From the NCBI RefSeq assembly GCF_000189635.1, contig NW_002476569.1, forward strand, positions 587,068-622,914: a stretch of DNA of 35,847 bases. The letters run 5' to 3'. Positions 12,415-25,400 of this stretch are shown in pieces (position 1 is the stretch's first letter; the number at the start of each line of letters is the position of its first letter). This stretch comes from Tetrahymena thermophila SB210. Its lineage: Eukaryota; Ciliophora; Oligohymenophorea; Hymenostomatida; Tetrahymenidae. A program made the translations under genes and the position numbers. A model generated the notes under the pieces. That model made no database searches, had not been told where the DNA came from, and was given only the letters and a program-made list of their open reading frames with translations.

Positions 12415-13291
12415 ATGTTTGAAATATTTTTTTATTCTTTATGCAAATAATTAATAAGATGATACTTTAATTTTCCTAAACTTAATTTATTTGCTTTTTT
12501 GTTTGTTTATTTATTTAATTATAAAAAAATTTATATAAACCATTAAAAAGTCTTACTAATTAATTCAATCCTCTCCCAAGCAAATTTTTATAATAAATAT
12601 ATCAATAAACACTAAAATAAAAATTTATTTCTAACTTTTTCATAGAACTTATCTATTTATTTTTGGTCATTTTTGAATTTAATATTTAATATTGTGCAAA
12701 TTAATAAAATGAAGTATTAGTTATAAAATTCGGCTAAATTCATTATTATTTTTAGATAAATTAAGTTAAATAAGAAATTTTGCCAATTAAATTAAATTCG
12801 ATAAAAACCTAGTTAATTTATTTTTAGCATGATCCTAATAAATAAAAATATATTAACCAAAAGTTTTATTGACATAATTGTTGAACAATAAATAAAATAC
12901 TATTAATTTTTCTAAACAATAAGATTTCCATTTATTTTTAAATTAAATTTTCGAAATTTGCCTTAAGTTTATTTCTCTATCCTTTATATTTTATTTTAAT
13001 TATAATATTTGCTATTTTGAAAATACTTATACTAACTTAATTTAAGATTTAAAATATTAAATATGTTTAAATATTAATGATAATTTTAAAAATTAATATT
13101 TTCAGATGTTTAAAATATATTTATTTTTATTTAGTATCTTTTAAATCCTAAAAGAATATCTATATTGTATTTATTTTGCGGCAAATAATTTTCTATCATC
13201 ATTTATTAGTTACAACTAATTAAATACTTTAGTTTGTATAGGAAGTTTTAAAATAAAGAAAGAAAGTAGAAATAAATAAGTACTAATAAAT
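12415..13291. other. Junction spacer between tandem units (B1 to A2)
   Basis: Non-coding and very AT-rich. The first ~230 bases match the flank after B2 (25,569-25,650 and beyond, weakly). The last ~260 bases match the flank before A1 (1-272). The junction of the duplication therefore lies between about 12,650 and 13,020, but low complexity hides the exact point. It must carry the B1 3' end and the A2 promoter; no individual signal is assignable. Confidence 0.55.
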
Positions 13292-16200
13292 ATGTATTAA
13301 GATTAGAGATAAGAGTTGCTTAACTGCAAACAATAATTTTAAATACTATAGAATCAATCAATCCATGATTTTTTAAAAAGATATGGTTATGTTTATGAAA
13401 AGTAAATTTCAAGAAGTAGTTCTTCTTTAGTTGTTTAAGCTAAATCGCTCAATCATAATAATTCTAATGTTGCAATTAAAATACTAAATTATAAATATAA
13501 TTCAAAAATCAATAGTTAAAAACTGAGCAAATAAGTAGATTTTTTAGATAATCTAAAAGGAGAGAAATATGTACTTTAATTTATTGAAAGAATATAAGAT
13601 TTAAATTAAGGTATTACTGCTATTGTCACAGAATATTGCGAAAGTATGTATTTATTTCAATTTAAATGATTAATTGCTTAATATTTAAATAATAGAAAAT
13701 TTAGCTTAAATTCTAGAGATAAATAAGCTAGCAATAGAGTAAGTTTATGCTTTGGCGTATTAACTTTTAAAAGGATTGCTTTTAATCTAAGAGAAGCAAA
13801 AAGTATTGAGATATATTGAACCTGAAAAAATATTATACAGTGCATAAAATAACCAATTTTTGTTATGTAAAAATATATAAATAAATATACTCAGATTATA
13901 AAAAATAATATTTTTTTGAAAAAATTAGCTTACTTAAGTTTTAGTAGACTCATCCAATTTGAAGGCAATGAAGTAATTTCAACAAAAATATGATTAATTT
14001 TAATTTAATTAAAGAAATAATAAGGAAATTTGAACTATTAATCTCCTGAAGTCATCAATAAGAAAAAACCATACAAAATTACTGTAAATACTTTATAATT
14101 ATTATTAAAATATACTAAAACTATTATTTTTAGGCTGATATCTTTTCAATAGGTGTGATTCTTCTTGAAGCTTTACTTCAAAGAAAACTAAAAGGTATGG
14201 AGTATTTAAAGCTAAAAAGTTAAAGTTTGATAAGTGTTTTACCTGATCTTTTAAATGAATAAAATCATTAATTTGTAACTAAAATTTTAAGTAAAATGGT
14301 AGATCCAGATTATTGTAAAAGAAGTGAGCCAATTTATCTATTATAGATTCTAAATGAATTAAAGGCAGATTAAAAATACCTCAAGCCTATTAAATTAGAG
14401 AAAAATATAGAAAATAAAGATGTTTAGCTTTAAACTGCTAACTAACTTGGCAATGAGGAAAACCCCTAAAGTATTTCTGTATAGAAATTATAAATAGAAT
14501 AAATTAAAAAGGCAACTATTGAAAAAGAAAAAATAGTTTAAGTTTAAATCAACGAAGAGGAAGATATTATTGAAATTTAAATTGGATAGTACAGTGTCTA
14601 AGAAGAATTTAATGACATTTAAAATTAAAATACAAATATGAAAAATGGTGAGAACCATTTAATATAGCCAAATATAGAAATTATTTAGAATGATCAAAAT
14701 ATTAATTAAATAGAAAATTTGAGGTAGAATGTTCATGAAGAAAACACTGAAAATATATCAAATGAACAAAAGTAAAATGAATAAAATAAAGAATAAATAG
14801 AAGAAGTTTAAAAATATATTGAAATTGAAGATGAAGAAAATTTTTAAGAAACTTAAATTGGATAATAAAATATGAACGTAAAATATATTGAAACTCCAAA
14901 TTAAATAACAAATATGTAAAATGGTGAATATCAGAATATAAAACCTTTAAAAAATATTATTTAGAGTTCTCCAAATATTAGTGCAACAGAAAACATTTAG
15001 ATTGAAAACTAAATTTAGTAAGACATTGGACGTAATTTTAATAATGAATAGATAATTCTAACTCAAAGTATTGATCATTCCTAAAGTGATTTTGAAGAAC
15101 CTAATTAATCTTTAATGGAAATTGAAATGGATGATCAATAAGAAATTAATTTAGAAAATTAAACCAATCTTCATTTAGAATAGTAAATAAAAAATAGAGA
15201 TTTGAATTTCACTCATATTAAAAATAACAAATGTCAAGATAAATTTGAAGAGGAAATTATTGTTGAAAAATTAAAAGAGAAAAACAATTAAAATAATAAT
15301 AACATTACAAAGAAGAATGAAGTTATATTGGATAAAGAAGTTTAAAATAATTTGAATAAACTAATAAAATATATAAAATGTAAATATTTTAATCGTAAAA
15401 GTTATAAAAAAAATAGATAAAGAGTATTAAAAATTGTTGACCTCAAGCAAATTCCTTAAGTTGATGAAGATTACGAAATAATCGAAATTGAATTGATGTA
15501 AATAAACTATAAGAAAGAAATAATAAATAAATACATTTAAATTATTTCTAAAATACTTATTAGAAATTAGCTACCTTCAGAAGATTAAATATTAAAAATA
15601 GGAAAAATATTATAAAAATGCATAAACATAGAATCCATAAGCTTAAATATTAGTGACAGTTTTAGGTATTAATTATTATCTAACATAAAAGTTTTCAAAT
15701 GTCATAAAAATATTTTTAAATAAATAAAATTTTATTATATCTGAAATTTAACTTGCCATTTTAGCTTCAGAAATATTTTAAGTTTATTTTATTTATTGTA
15801 TTTATTAATTCAAGTAGGCTTCTTTGTTTTTTAATTATTATTATTTTTTAATATCTAAAGAAACAAGGAGAAATATTTATAATAGCTTATTTAATGTCTT
15901 GATAACTGTGATAATTTGTCATTTTTAAGCCTTAATGTATTGTAAACTATTTGAATTAATCTATTTTTTTTCAGAAATATATCACTTTAAAAGGATAAAA
16001 AAACTAAAATATGCCTTTCAGAATCTTTAAATTTTTAAAGTTGAAGTTAAACTCTTACGAATTTTTAGCAAATAATTTTATTACCTTTCTTAGAAATTAA
16101 ATTAAGGATTTCTTATAAATATATTTTTTTAAAATTAAATTTTTATAATTATTAATTAGCATCGATATAGAAGGAGAATAATAATTAGGTGAATGGATTG

Positions 16201-18450
16201 GCTAATGTAGAAATCTTCACTTCTTAAATTTAAATTTAAACTTTTCATCTTTATTCAATTTTAATCCTTAAGCTCAAAATGTGGGTTCTAATATTGTTTA
16301 AGGATTATCTTAAAGTATAAACTTAGTTCATTTAGATTTAAATTTAAGGTATTATTTAATTTATTACTTTTTTAAATTATTTTAAAGCTAATCTATTTTT
16401 TATAACAGTTATTACTAGTTTAAAGAAAAAGAATTAAGCGATTTTGGTAAAGCTTTTGCTAGAAATAAAAATTTGAATTTTTTAAGTTTTGATATGAGGT
16501 AAGCAAACAATATTTTAATTAATACCAAAAAAAATTAATTAAACATTCATTAAAGTTACAGTAAAGGTATATAAGGATTTGATTTGTTTTTAGAGTAATT
16601 GTAAGAATGCAAAAATTTAATTTCTTTAAATCTCAATTTAAGGTAATGGGTTAAATAAATAAATAGATAACTAAATTTTTTTAAAGTAGGAATTAGTTAA
16701 AATTTAATATTTTTTTTAATTATAAATAGTAATTGTGATATCAACTCTTAAAATTTTAAATTAATTCTATATAGCATTCAATATTTGGAAAACTTAAAGT
16801 TTTTAGATTTAAATTTAGAGTAAAATAAATATATTCGAAATTAATAAAAAGGATAAAATTTTTATTTATTTTAATTTAGCACAAATGATTTAAAGAATTT
16901 AAATCTTCAGTAGGAAATAGAGTTCTATAAATATAAATCTTTAACTAATTTGAAGCTAGACTTATAGTAAAAATAAATTTCATAAAATCTCATTTAGAAT
17001 TTACTTTTTAATGAATAATCTTAATATCTTAAAAAAGGAATTGCAAAATGAGTAAAAAATAAATTAACCTTATGCTAAGTAGCTTTGAAATGAATGAAAA
17101 TTTAAATTGCTTGCATTTGATTTTGCGGTAAATTCAAAATTAATAAAAAATATTGAAAAAAATGTATTTAATTAGTGAAAACTCTCTCACTCAATACATT
17201 CCAGAAGATAAAATGTGCTTTTATAGAATTAAAAATTTAACTAATCTAAGTTTATAAATATAGTAAAAAATAGTATTTTTAATTTACTTTTTCAGATCTT
17301 AATTAAGAAATTCTTGGAGAATGCAATTAATAAATTTTAAAAATTAGGAAATCTTTTTCTATTTAAGATAATATTATAATTGATTGGGGCTTTTAAAAAT
17401 GTGAAAAATTGAGTTTTTTAAATTTAAAAATATGGTAAGCATTCATTCAATCAATCAATCTTTTAAAGTATAAAAATCTAATTAAAAATTATTTTAAATT
17501 TAAAGCTATTACCCAATAAGTTAAAAAGATTTGGAATAATTTGGATAAAGCATATCAGAATGCAAACAATTAAAGTCTCTTAAACTTGATTTAATGTAAA
17601 ATATATATTTTTCATTCATTGAAAATATTAATATTAATTTTGTTTTCTTTTTATCATTTTTAGGAATTTTTTTATTCAAAAGTTTTTAGTAATTTTTACA
17701 AATTGAATAAATTGCAGATTATTTTATTTGTAATGAAAATTAGTGTAAATTTAGTAAAATATATTTTTTTTAATTACTTTAATAAATATAAAAGTAATAC
17801 AAAAATATCAGTTTAATCTATTGAATTCTTACGATTACGTTTGTAGAGAAATAAGAAAATAAATTTTTTGAATTTAGATCTATTGTAAATTTGTTTTAAT
17901 TATTTAATTAATTTAATATTCTTGCTGCAATATAAACTAGCGGTATTGAGTTAAAAAATGAAGGTGCAAGTTTTATCTCTAAGATTATTGAGGATCATTA
18001 AAATATTAAACAATTATCTCTTAATTTAAGGTAATATAAATTCAAGAAAATACAACTCATTTATTTAAAAATTAAAACTAAAATGATGGATGGATAGATG
18101 AGCTGATTGATTAAAATCAATTTAAATTTTTAGTTAATTTTATTAAAAATATTGTTTGATTATTTATTTAAAATCTACTACTTTTATTCACTATTATTTT
18201 TTATAGCTATAGTAATTTTAATAGTAAAGGATTAAATTTGATTTTAAATCAAATAATTTAGTGCTAAGATTTGTTAACTTTGAAATTTACTTGCTTGTAA
18301 TAATAAATATTTTATTTTGAATAATAAATATTGATATTTATTTAAATTTAATTTAGGGGAAATGATATAAACGAAGTTGATCAATAAAAGTTTGAGTAAG
18401 AAATAAAATAAAATTGCCAAGCATTAAGAGAAATTTAATTTGATTTCTGA
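13292..18450 (+). CDS. LRR-pseudokinase, type A, copy 2 (20 exons, ~1147 aa)
   Basis: Proposed exons: 13292-13643, 13696-13866, 13929-13972, 14015-14083, 14134-15497, 15564-15665, 15861-15941, 16160-16348, 16409-16498, 16556-16642, 16730-16819, 16880-16966, 17038-17127, 17176-17262, 17348-17434, 17506-17595, 17795-17884, 17941-18030, 18207-18296, 18357-18450. Sum is 3444 nt, fully in frame. The kinase-like domain matches A1: AIKIL lysine present, catalytic loop LRYIEPEK, DFG replaced by LSF, YQSPEV and DIFSIG kept. The linker has two rather than three acidic repeats. Three 90-nt LRR exons of A1 (4896-5314) have no counterpart between 17,595 and 17,795; because each exon is symmetric, the frame survives. 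The start is the Met equal to A1 Met3, because the earlier A1 ATG is ATA here. Confidence 0.85.
14550..14965 (+). repeat. Two tandem acidic repeats in the A2 linker
   Basis: Units start near 14,550 (INEEEDIIE) and 14,821 (IEDEENFQE), each followed by QIG as in A1. The second unit runs directly into the segment (SSPNI, ENIQIEN) that follows the third unit of A1. One repeat was therefore lost here or gained in A1. Confidence 0.7.
15564..18450 (+). repeat. LRR exon array of A2
   Basis: Fifteen exons, mostly 87-90 nt in phase 2, each one LRR. The exon at 16,160-16,348 is a 189-nt double repeat like its A1 partner, so the fusion predates the duplication. Order and sequence match the A1 array except for the missing three-exon block. 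Confidence 0.86.
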
Positions 18451-18790
18451 AAAAATATTAATGAATTTATAATTGATTAATCTATTATACAAATTATGTA
18501 TTCATATGTTTTTTAAACTGATTTTAATTTACTGATTAAAAATTTGAATATAATTTTTACAATTAACTAAAATATTTTATGAACTTATTTATGGATAAGC
18601 AAGCTATAAACTAGATTAATCTAGTAAATAAAAAATTATAAAATTTAGTCATTTAAGCCTATTTTTATTTTTTTAAAGTAAAATTTATAATTTTAAATTA
18701 CCTCATTTGTTTATTTATTTTTTATAATAATTTTTTGAGTTATAATATTTTTACATTTTTAATTTTTTTTTCTAAAACTTACTCTCATCT

Positions 18791-19065
18791 TCAAAGATCA
18801 AAGAGTGCTAAGCTAATATCATCTTCAACATGCATTTTTCCAAAATCAGTTCTAGCTTTGTTTTGCGTGTTTGATAAAGGAATAGATTTTTAATATGTTC
18901 AATAATTAGCAATGTTGTTGGTCTTAAGATATTTTTAAATTGTGTTTCTACTTTATTTAAGATTAAGCTTGTTTTTTATTTGTAGTAGAATCAGCATGCC
19001 CCGATTCAATTTATCAATGACAGAAACAATTAGCCTTGAATGAAAATTAGTGAAAATAACAAGTA
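18791..19065 (-). pseudogene. Tc1/mariner transposase relic
   Basis: Read on the minus strand with the ciliate code, one frame runs from about 19,065 down to a TGA at 18,791-18,793 with one internal TGA at 18,901-18,903. It shows RLIVSVIDKLNRG, then QIKNKLNLKQS, then RNTIQKYLKTNNI (a helix-turn-helix as in Tc1-like DNA-binding domains). IPLSNTQNKARTDFGKMH and a LALFD end follow, matching the linker and the first catalytic-Asp strand of the DDE domain. Most of the catalytic domain and the N-terminus are missing. It is absent from the A1-B1 spacer, so it was inserted in one unit or deleted from the other. Confidence 0.8.
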
Positions 19066-19371
19066 CTACTTCAATCCATATAAATCAAACTATATCAATA
19101 AATTAGGCATTGTTAAATGTTAACTGCCAGGTAGTTTAAATTTAATAGTAAAGGTTATTGGAAAATAATTAATAATATATTAATCCGTAAAATATTGTTC
19201 GGATATCTAAAATTAAAAAATTATTTTTATTGTAAAATAAATAATTAATTAAATTATTTAGTGATTAAGATTAATAGGTGACTTAATATCTACCTATTTT
19301 TCTAGTTTTTAAGTCACCTAAAAAATGTAATTTCTTTTAAAAAAGTTACTTCTTCTAAAAAAATTTTTTTC

Positions 19372-19418
19372 TTGGGTGTTAATATGTTCTGATGTTAATT
19401 AATGAGGATTGATAGTAT
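19372..19418 (-). mobile_element. Possible transposon-end fragment
   Basis: Read on the minus strand it has CTCATTAATTAAC and, about 12 bases on, TTAACACCCA. This resembles the arm at 5431-5458 (CTCTTATTAATTAACACCCA) and, more weakly, 22,070-22,090. It lies just upstream of B2 and has no equivalent in front of B1. Classification as a MITE or Tc1/mariner end is inference only. Confidence 0.3.
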
Positions 19419-19477
19419 TAATAAAAATCAATATAAATCAATTTAAGTAAATTAAAAGTAAAAGAAAGATAGAAATA

Positions 19478-22400
19478 ATGGAGTAAATAAAAGTTACAGA
19501 TTTGTAAAATTGCTATAATAAGATCTAAATGATACATAAGGAAGCAATAGATAACTTTTTAAAAACGCATAACTATGAATTCTAAAAAGTTATAATGAAT
19601 AATCGCTTATCATTTGTAGTTCAAGCTTAATCCTTGATTGATCATAATATAGTAGCAATTGAAATACTTAATAATGATTAAATGTAGGAATTAAATGATA
19701 AAAAGCTTGAGAAATGCATATAAATTTTAGAAAAATTCAATGATGAGAAATATTTTCTTTAATTTAAAGAATCCATTTAAGATTTGGAGTATGGATTTGT
19801 CGCTATTGTCACTTAGGTCTATGAAAGTATATTCATTAGTTTATTATTATTAAAATCATGTATGTATTTGAAATACTAAATATAGAAAATCTAGCTTTTA
19901 TCCTCGAGAACAATAAACTTACAATGAAATAGATATACGCTTTAACATATTAGCTATTAAGAGGAGTGCTTTTGTTGGAAGTGCAAGGAATTGTGATAAA
20001 AGATATTTAGCCATAAAATATTCTATTTAGCTCTTCTAAAAATGAATTTTTACTATGTAATTATTATTAATCAACAATAAAATATAAAAGTATTTTTTTT
20101 TAATAAATTAGCTTATCATAGATTTTTTAAATTTGTAGAAAGCTCTGAAAGAGAAGTATTTAATTAATTAATTAAATAAATAATACAATATTTAATTCTA
20201 TTTTAGTATTAAAAAAGAAATTTGAATTATCTATCTCCTTAAGTTATTGATAAAATAAAACCATATTCAACTTCAGTAAATAATTTTTTGAGAAACTAAT
20301 TATTTAAATTTTTTATTGCTAGGATGATATTTATTCTATAGGAGTAATTATTCTAGAAGCATTGCTTTAAAGGAAGCTTTAAGGTATGGAGTATTTATAG
20401 CTTAAAAGTCAAAATTTGCTAAGTGTCCTTCCTGAACTTTTAAGTCATGAAGGCCAAGAATTTATTACAAATATTTTATGTAGGATGGTAGATCCAGATT
20501 CAAACAAAATAAGTTAACCTATGGCCTTATTATAAGAATTAAATAAATTTGAAGTAGACTAAAAATAACTAAAATTCCCAAATTTGTAGGATATTGCTTA
20601 AAGCTAAGAAGAAATTAGATAAGATTTATAGCAAATAGAACCAACAGAAAATGAAGTTCAAATTAAATAATAAAAATTATTACAGGAAGGTAAGAGGTTT
20701 GAAGAATAAATTGAAATTGAAGAACAAAATTTATTGTAAGATTACAGCAATATGATAAAACCTAATTAATAATCTAACTAAGCAGAAATAGATTAAAATC
20801 AAACAGCCAAATAAGCAATATAATTAGAAAAATAAAATATAGAAAATTAATAAGCTGAAAACCTGATATCTTAAGTCTAGGATTATAAACTAAAATCGAA
20901 TATTTAAAACTAAATATAAGATTAAGATTTATCAAAGAATTTTAGTGATTAAAATGAATAAAAACAAATTGAATGTATTGAGATTAATGATGATAGTTAA
21001 GATTTAGAATTAATTTCAATAGATTAAGAACCTGATTAGATTGAAAGTAAAAATTAATTAATCTAAAACTAGAATTAACAAGTTTAAAACATAGTTTAAA
21101 CCAATTCAAATAATGAAAGTCTTTTAAAAACAAATCAAAAAGAAAAAGATAATGATAATTTAGCTTAAGAGGATATTAGTTAATTTCAGTAATAAAAAAT
21201 GACAAATTCATTTTTATTTCATTCTCTTCCAGAAAGTAAAATTCATCAAAAAAATCAAGAAAATGACGAATAATCATTACAAATTAACTTAATTGAAGAT
21301 TAGCCAATATCTCCACTTGAAATTTAAAATATAGCAAGTAAATAATTATAGGAAACTAATTAAAGCTTAAATTTAGAAGCATAATAAGCTAATCAAATTC
21401 AAAATATTGAATAAGGAGATAATTAAATTTCGCAATAAGATATAAATAGTAATAATGAATTGCTTCAATAAAGTAGTAATTTGTAATAACAATAATAGAA
21501 TGAAAATAATATGTAAGAAGATTATTCACAATAAGAAGTTTACTAACTAAATTAAATACCATCTGCAATTGAAGATTAAATAGATGAAATAAATATTGAG
21601 AAGTAAATAAAAATTGACAATAAAGCAGATATAAACAAATCGGTAAATTATGAAGTAGTTCATTTCGATTTCAGGTATATATATATATATATTTATCATT
21701 TTCTTATAGTTATATCTTAAGTTTGTTTAATATGCATTTTAAAAAAATAATTCCAAATAATTTTTTTAAAATTCATTGGGGAGTGGCAGAAAAAGTGGTT
21801 GTCAAAACTGTCTTTTCTACCATATGATGGTAATGGTAAATATAATGGTTATGTTTTCTGAACCACTATATCTGCCACCCCCCAATTCATTTTTTCAATC
21901 AAAGGAAATAAAACGAGATATTTAAAGATTTATTTTCATAAGATTATTAAGTGATTATTTTTAACTCAACCCTAACTCCAACTAAATGATGAATAAGATA
22001 AGCTGAGGTTGATTTAATATATTATATATTTTAATTTTCATTAATATTTGAAGATTTTACTTACCGTAAAACCTCGTTAACTTGCAACCAGCAAATTCAA
22101 AAAATGTTCGATTTATTGAAGTTTTTTGTATTTTTGTTTAAATTTAAATCTTAATTTTTTAAATTATAAAAAATAGATAAAATAGAATTGATTATGAAGT
22201 TGTACAAACCCTTGGAAAAATTTTATAAAGATGCTAAAAAATGACTTAATTGCATCTAAATTTTGAGTAAATTAATTATCTTCTAAAAGCACTTATTTAG
22301 TACTTTAATTACAATATTTATTTAATTAAAAAATTTAAAGTGCAACAAACGCTCACATTAAAAACATAGGATACCCTTTAAAAATGTAAATATTATCTAA

Positions 22401-25400
22401 GTCATTTATAATATTTACATAAATTTAAAAAATAAGATAAGATGTACATAAAATTGGAGATAAAGGTATTTCTGAAATAACTAAGGCCTTATAAGAATGC
22501 GTTAATTTAAAATCGTTGGAGATTAATTTAAGGTATTTATTATAAATTTTAAATTTATGAAAGGTTTTTTATTTACATTATGAATCTCTTACATAATTTT
22601 ACTTTAACATCAGTGACAATAATATTGGAAACTAAGGTGTGTAATGTTTATAATATTATTTATAATAATCTTAAAACATAGTTTCTTTAAGTCTTAACTT
22701 AAGGTAATAATTAAATTTATCATTTAAAAATCAAACTATTTTAATTTTATAACTTAAGCTATAATCAAATAAATTAAGGGGTTTGCTAATTAGCTTATGC
22801 TTTATCTAAATGTTAAAATTTAGTTGATTTAGAGCTCATTTTAAGGTAAATAAATATTAAAGCAGGATCTTTTTTAAAATTATATTTCAATATAGAAATA
22901 CTGAAATCAAATTGGAAAATTTGAAAAATATTTATAAAGATTTAGAAAAATTAACAAATATTGAAAAATTAAACTTGGATATCAGGTAAATATTTGAAAT
23001 AAAAAATAAAAATAATCATATTAATTAAATTTTAAGCAAAACTTATTAGTAAAATGAAATAAAACTAAATCTTAATGATTTATCATTAATCTATAAGTGC
23101 GAAAAATTAAATACTTTAAGCCTAAATTATGAGTAAAATTTTAATATGATTTATATTTCAAAAGGTTAAAATTCATTTTTAAATTATTTATCAAAGTTAT
23201 AATACATTTTCTCTTCATGCTGAACATAAATATATGATGGGTATAGATAAATGTACAAATTTAGTCTCTTTCTCTTTATCTCTCTCGTAATAAGAATTCA
23301 TATTCCTTTAAAATATTTACTAAATTTTTCTTTAAAAAGGTCTGTATTTATACTTAAGTATATTAACACTTAAAATCAAAATTATGTGCTAAAGATAATA
23401 TAATCTTTATGTGTTGGAATTCAAAAAATGATATCTCTCTCTTCGCTTTCGCTTGATCTTAGGTAATTATAAATCTAATTTTAATTTATTTTCTCTTTAA
23501 AATTAACAATGAATAAAATCTATTAATAAAAATGCTTTGAATTGTTTGCTAAAAAAAGATGAATTTTTGCACTCATTTTACACTTTTAATAAGTAAAATA
23601 AATTTACTCAAATAAAATAGAGGATTAAATTATAAAATGTTATGAGTAGATAGATATATGAAACAAATATTTTTTTATTACTTAAAATATCTAAAATCAA
23701 TAGATAACTTCTTTGAAGACAAATAATAAAAAACAATATTATAAATAAAATTTAAATATCAATAAAAATAATTAATTAGTTGTAATAATTTACAAATTGA
23801 GTAAATTAATGCAATATTGGAGACTGTAAAAAAATGCTAGAATATAAAAACTTTGAGTCTTAACCTGAGGTATTTATTTATTTATTTAAAATTATGAAAG
23901 ATATATGGGAATATTTTCTTAATTTAAAAGATAAAATAAGGTTGATGATAACGGCATAAAATAAATCGGAATATGCTTAAAATAATGTCAAAACATTAAT
24001 AATCTAGAACTCAATCTATAGTAAACTATTTCTATAAAGTAATCTCAGACTTTAAATTAACTTCTGTTTAGTTAAAATTATAAAATCTTAAAATTCAAGA
24101 GAATTAATAAATATTTTTTCTCATTAATTTACTTTTAGAAAGCGATTTTAAAATTGATTTATCTGGAGCATCTTACTTTTTATTATTTTAGAAATTTATA
24201 TTATTTAGTTGAGAGTTAATTAAATTATTTTTATCAAAAGAAATTAAAAATAAGGTTACTAGTGTCTTGAAGATTTTTTATTTAGTTTATCTTAGTGTAT
24301 CAATTTGAATCACCTTGACATTAATTTTAGGTAAATCAATTAAACTATTTAATATTGAATTATTCAATATCTGTTTATAATTATATATAGTGAAAATAAT
24401 ATTGGTAGTTCTGTAGCAAATTTGATTGGGAATAACATATAAAAATTAAAAAATTTGAAGAGTTTAAGCTTGAATCTAGAGTAAGTTATAAGTTTATTTT
24501 CATTTAATTCTATAAATTTATTAATTTAAATATCTTATTTTTTTTAAAATAAAAATTATAATTTTTAATAAAAAAACTACCATTTTAATAAAATATTTTT
24601 TATTATTTCTAAAGATCAAACAAAATAGGGATAGAAGGTGCAAAAAGCATAGCCCTTATATAAAAAAATTGTTTAAATCTCACCAAATTAGAACTTTTTT
24701 TCAGGTTTTTGAATATCAATTTTTAAATTTAACTTTATAAAAAATTTAGATTTCATTATTATAATTCTTCATAATTAATCTTGTTATAGCAACCAAAAAA
24801 AAGAGTATTTTTTTGTTTAAATAGAAAAAACTTGAAAATATTAATTATAAATATTTAAATAATTTTATTTTATCTTAAGTAAAAATAAGTTAAAAGTCGA
24901 TTAAGTAAAAGAAATAACTTAAGATTTTACTGGTATGGTTAATTTAATTTTAGATGAAAGGTAAATATTTATTTTTTTAATTCTATCTAATTTCTTTTTT
25001 CTGATTTCAATTTTCCACTATAAAATTAATTCTGTAGGAATATGGCTGACGAAAAAGGAGTTTGCAATACTGGAGCTATTTTTTTGCGTTAGAATATTCA
25101 AGAACCTGATTTACTCTTAGAGTAAAATATTTAATTAATTTCGCATACTAAATTAAACATAAAATCATTTTTACTGACTTTTTGAAATTAAAAATTACAA
25201 TATTAAAATGATTCAATTATTTTTTATTGATAAGGATTGTGAAAATTTTTAATAAAAAACTATTTCTTTATCTTAATTAATATAAACATTTTTACTTAGT
25301 GTTATATAATATCTTTTTATAATAAATAGGGGAAACAATTTTAATAAAATAGGGATTGATTATATTTTTGAACATTTTAAAAATTGCAAAACTTTAGCTT

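Larger units (their letters stand above)
1..12950 (+). repeat. First copy of a ~13 kb two-gene tandem duplication (A1-B1)
   Basis: The unit contains gene A1, a 533-base spacer, gene B1 and its 3' flank. It is repeated in direct orientation at about 13,020-25,650, with gene order, strand, exon lengths and much intron sequence preserved. Offsets between matching points are about 13,020 in gene A and 12,630 in gene B, because insertions and deletions differ between copies. The left edge lies outside or at the start of the window. Confidence 0.9.
18451..19477. other. Enlarged spacer between A2 and B2
   Basis: Contains the A2 3' end, a Tc1/mariner relic on the minus strand (described separately), blocks at 19,220-19,310 shared with the A1-B1 spacer, a TGGGTGTTAATATGTTCTGA element near 19,374, and the B2 5' flank ending in an A/G-rich run before the ATG. 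No gene beyond the transposon relic is visible. Confidence 0.55.

Noticed and set aside
14702..14911. Minus-strand 69-codon frame within A2
   Set aside because: It is the antisense of the Glu/Asn-rich A2 linker, which gives hydrophobic Phe/Leu/Ile translations by base composition alone.
18791..18890. C-terminal fragment of an MCM-type helicase (MHVEDDISLAL)
   Set aside because: A short local resemblance only; the adjoining sequence in the same frame has Tc1/mariner helix-turn-helix motifs that explain the whole segment better.
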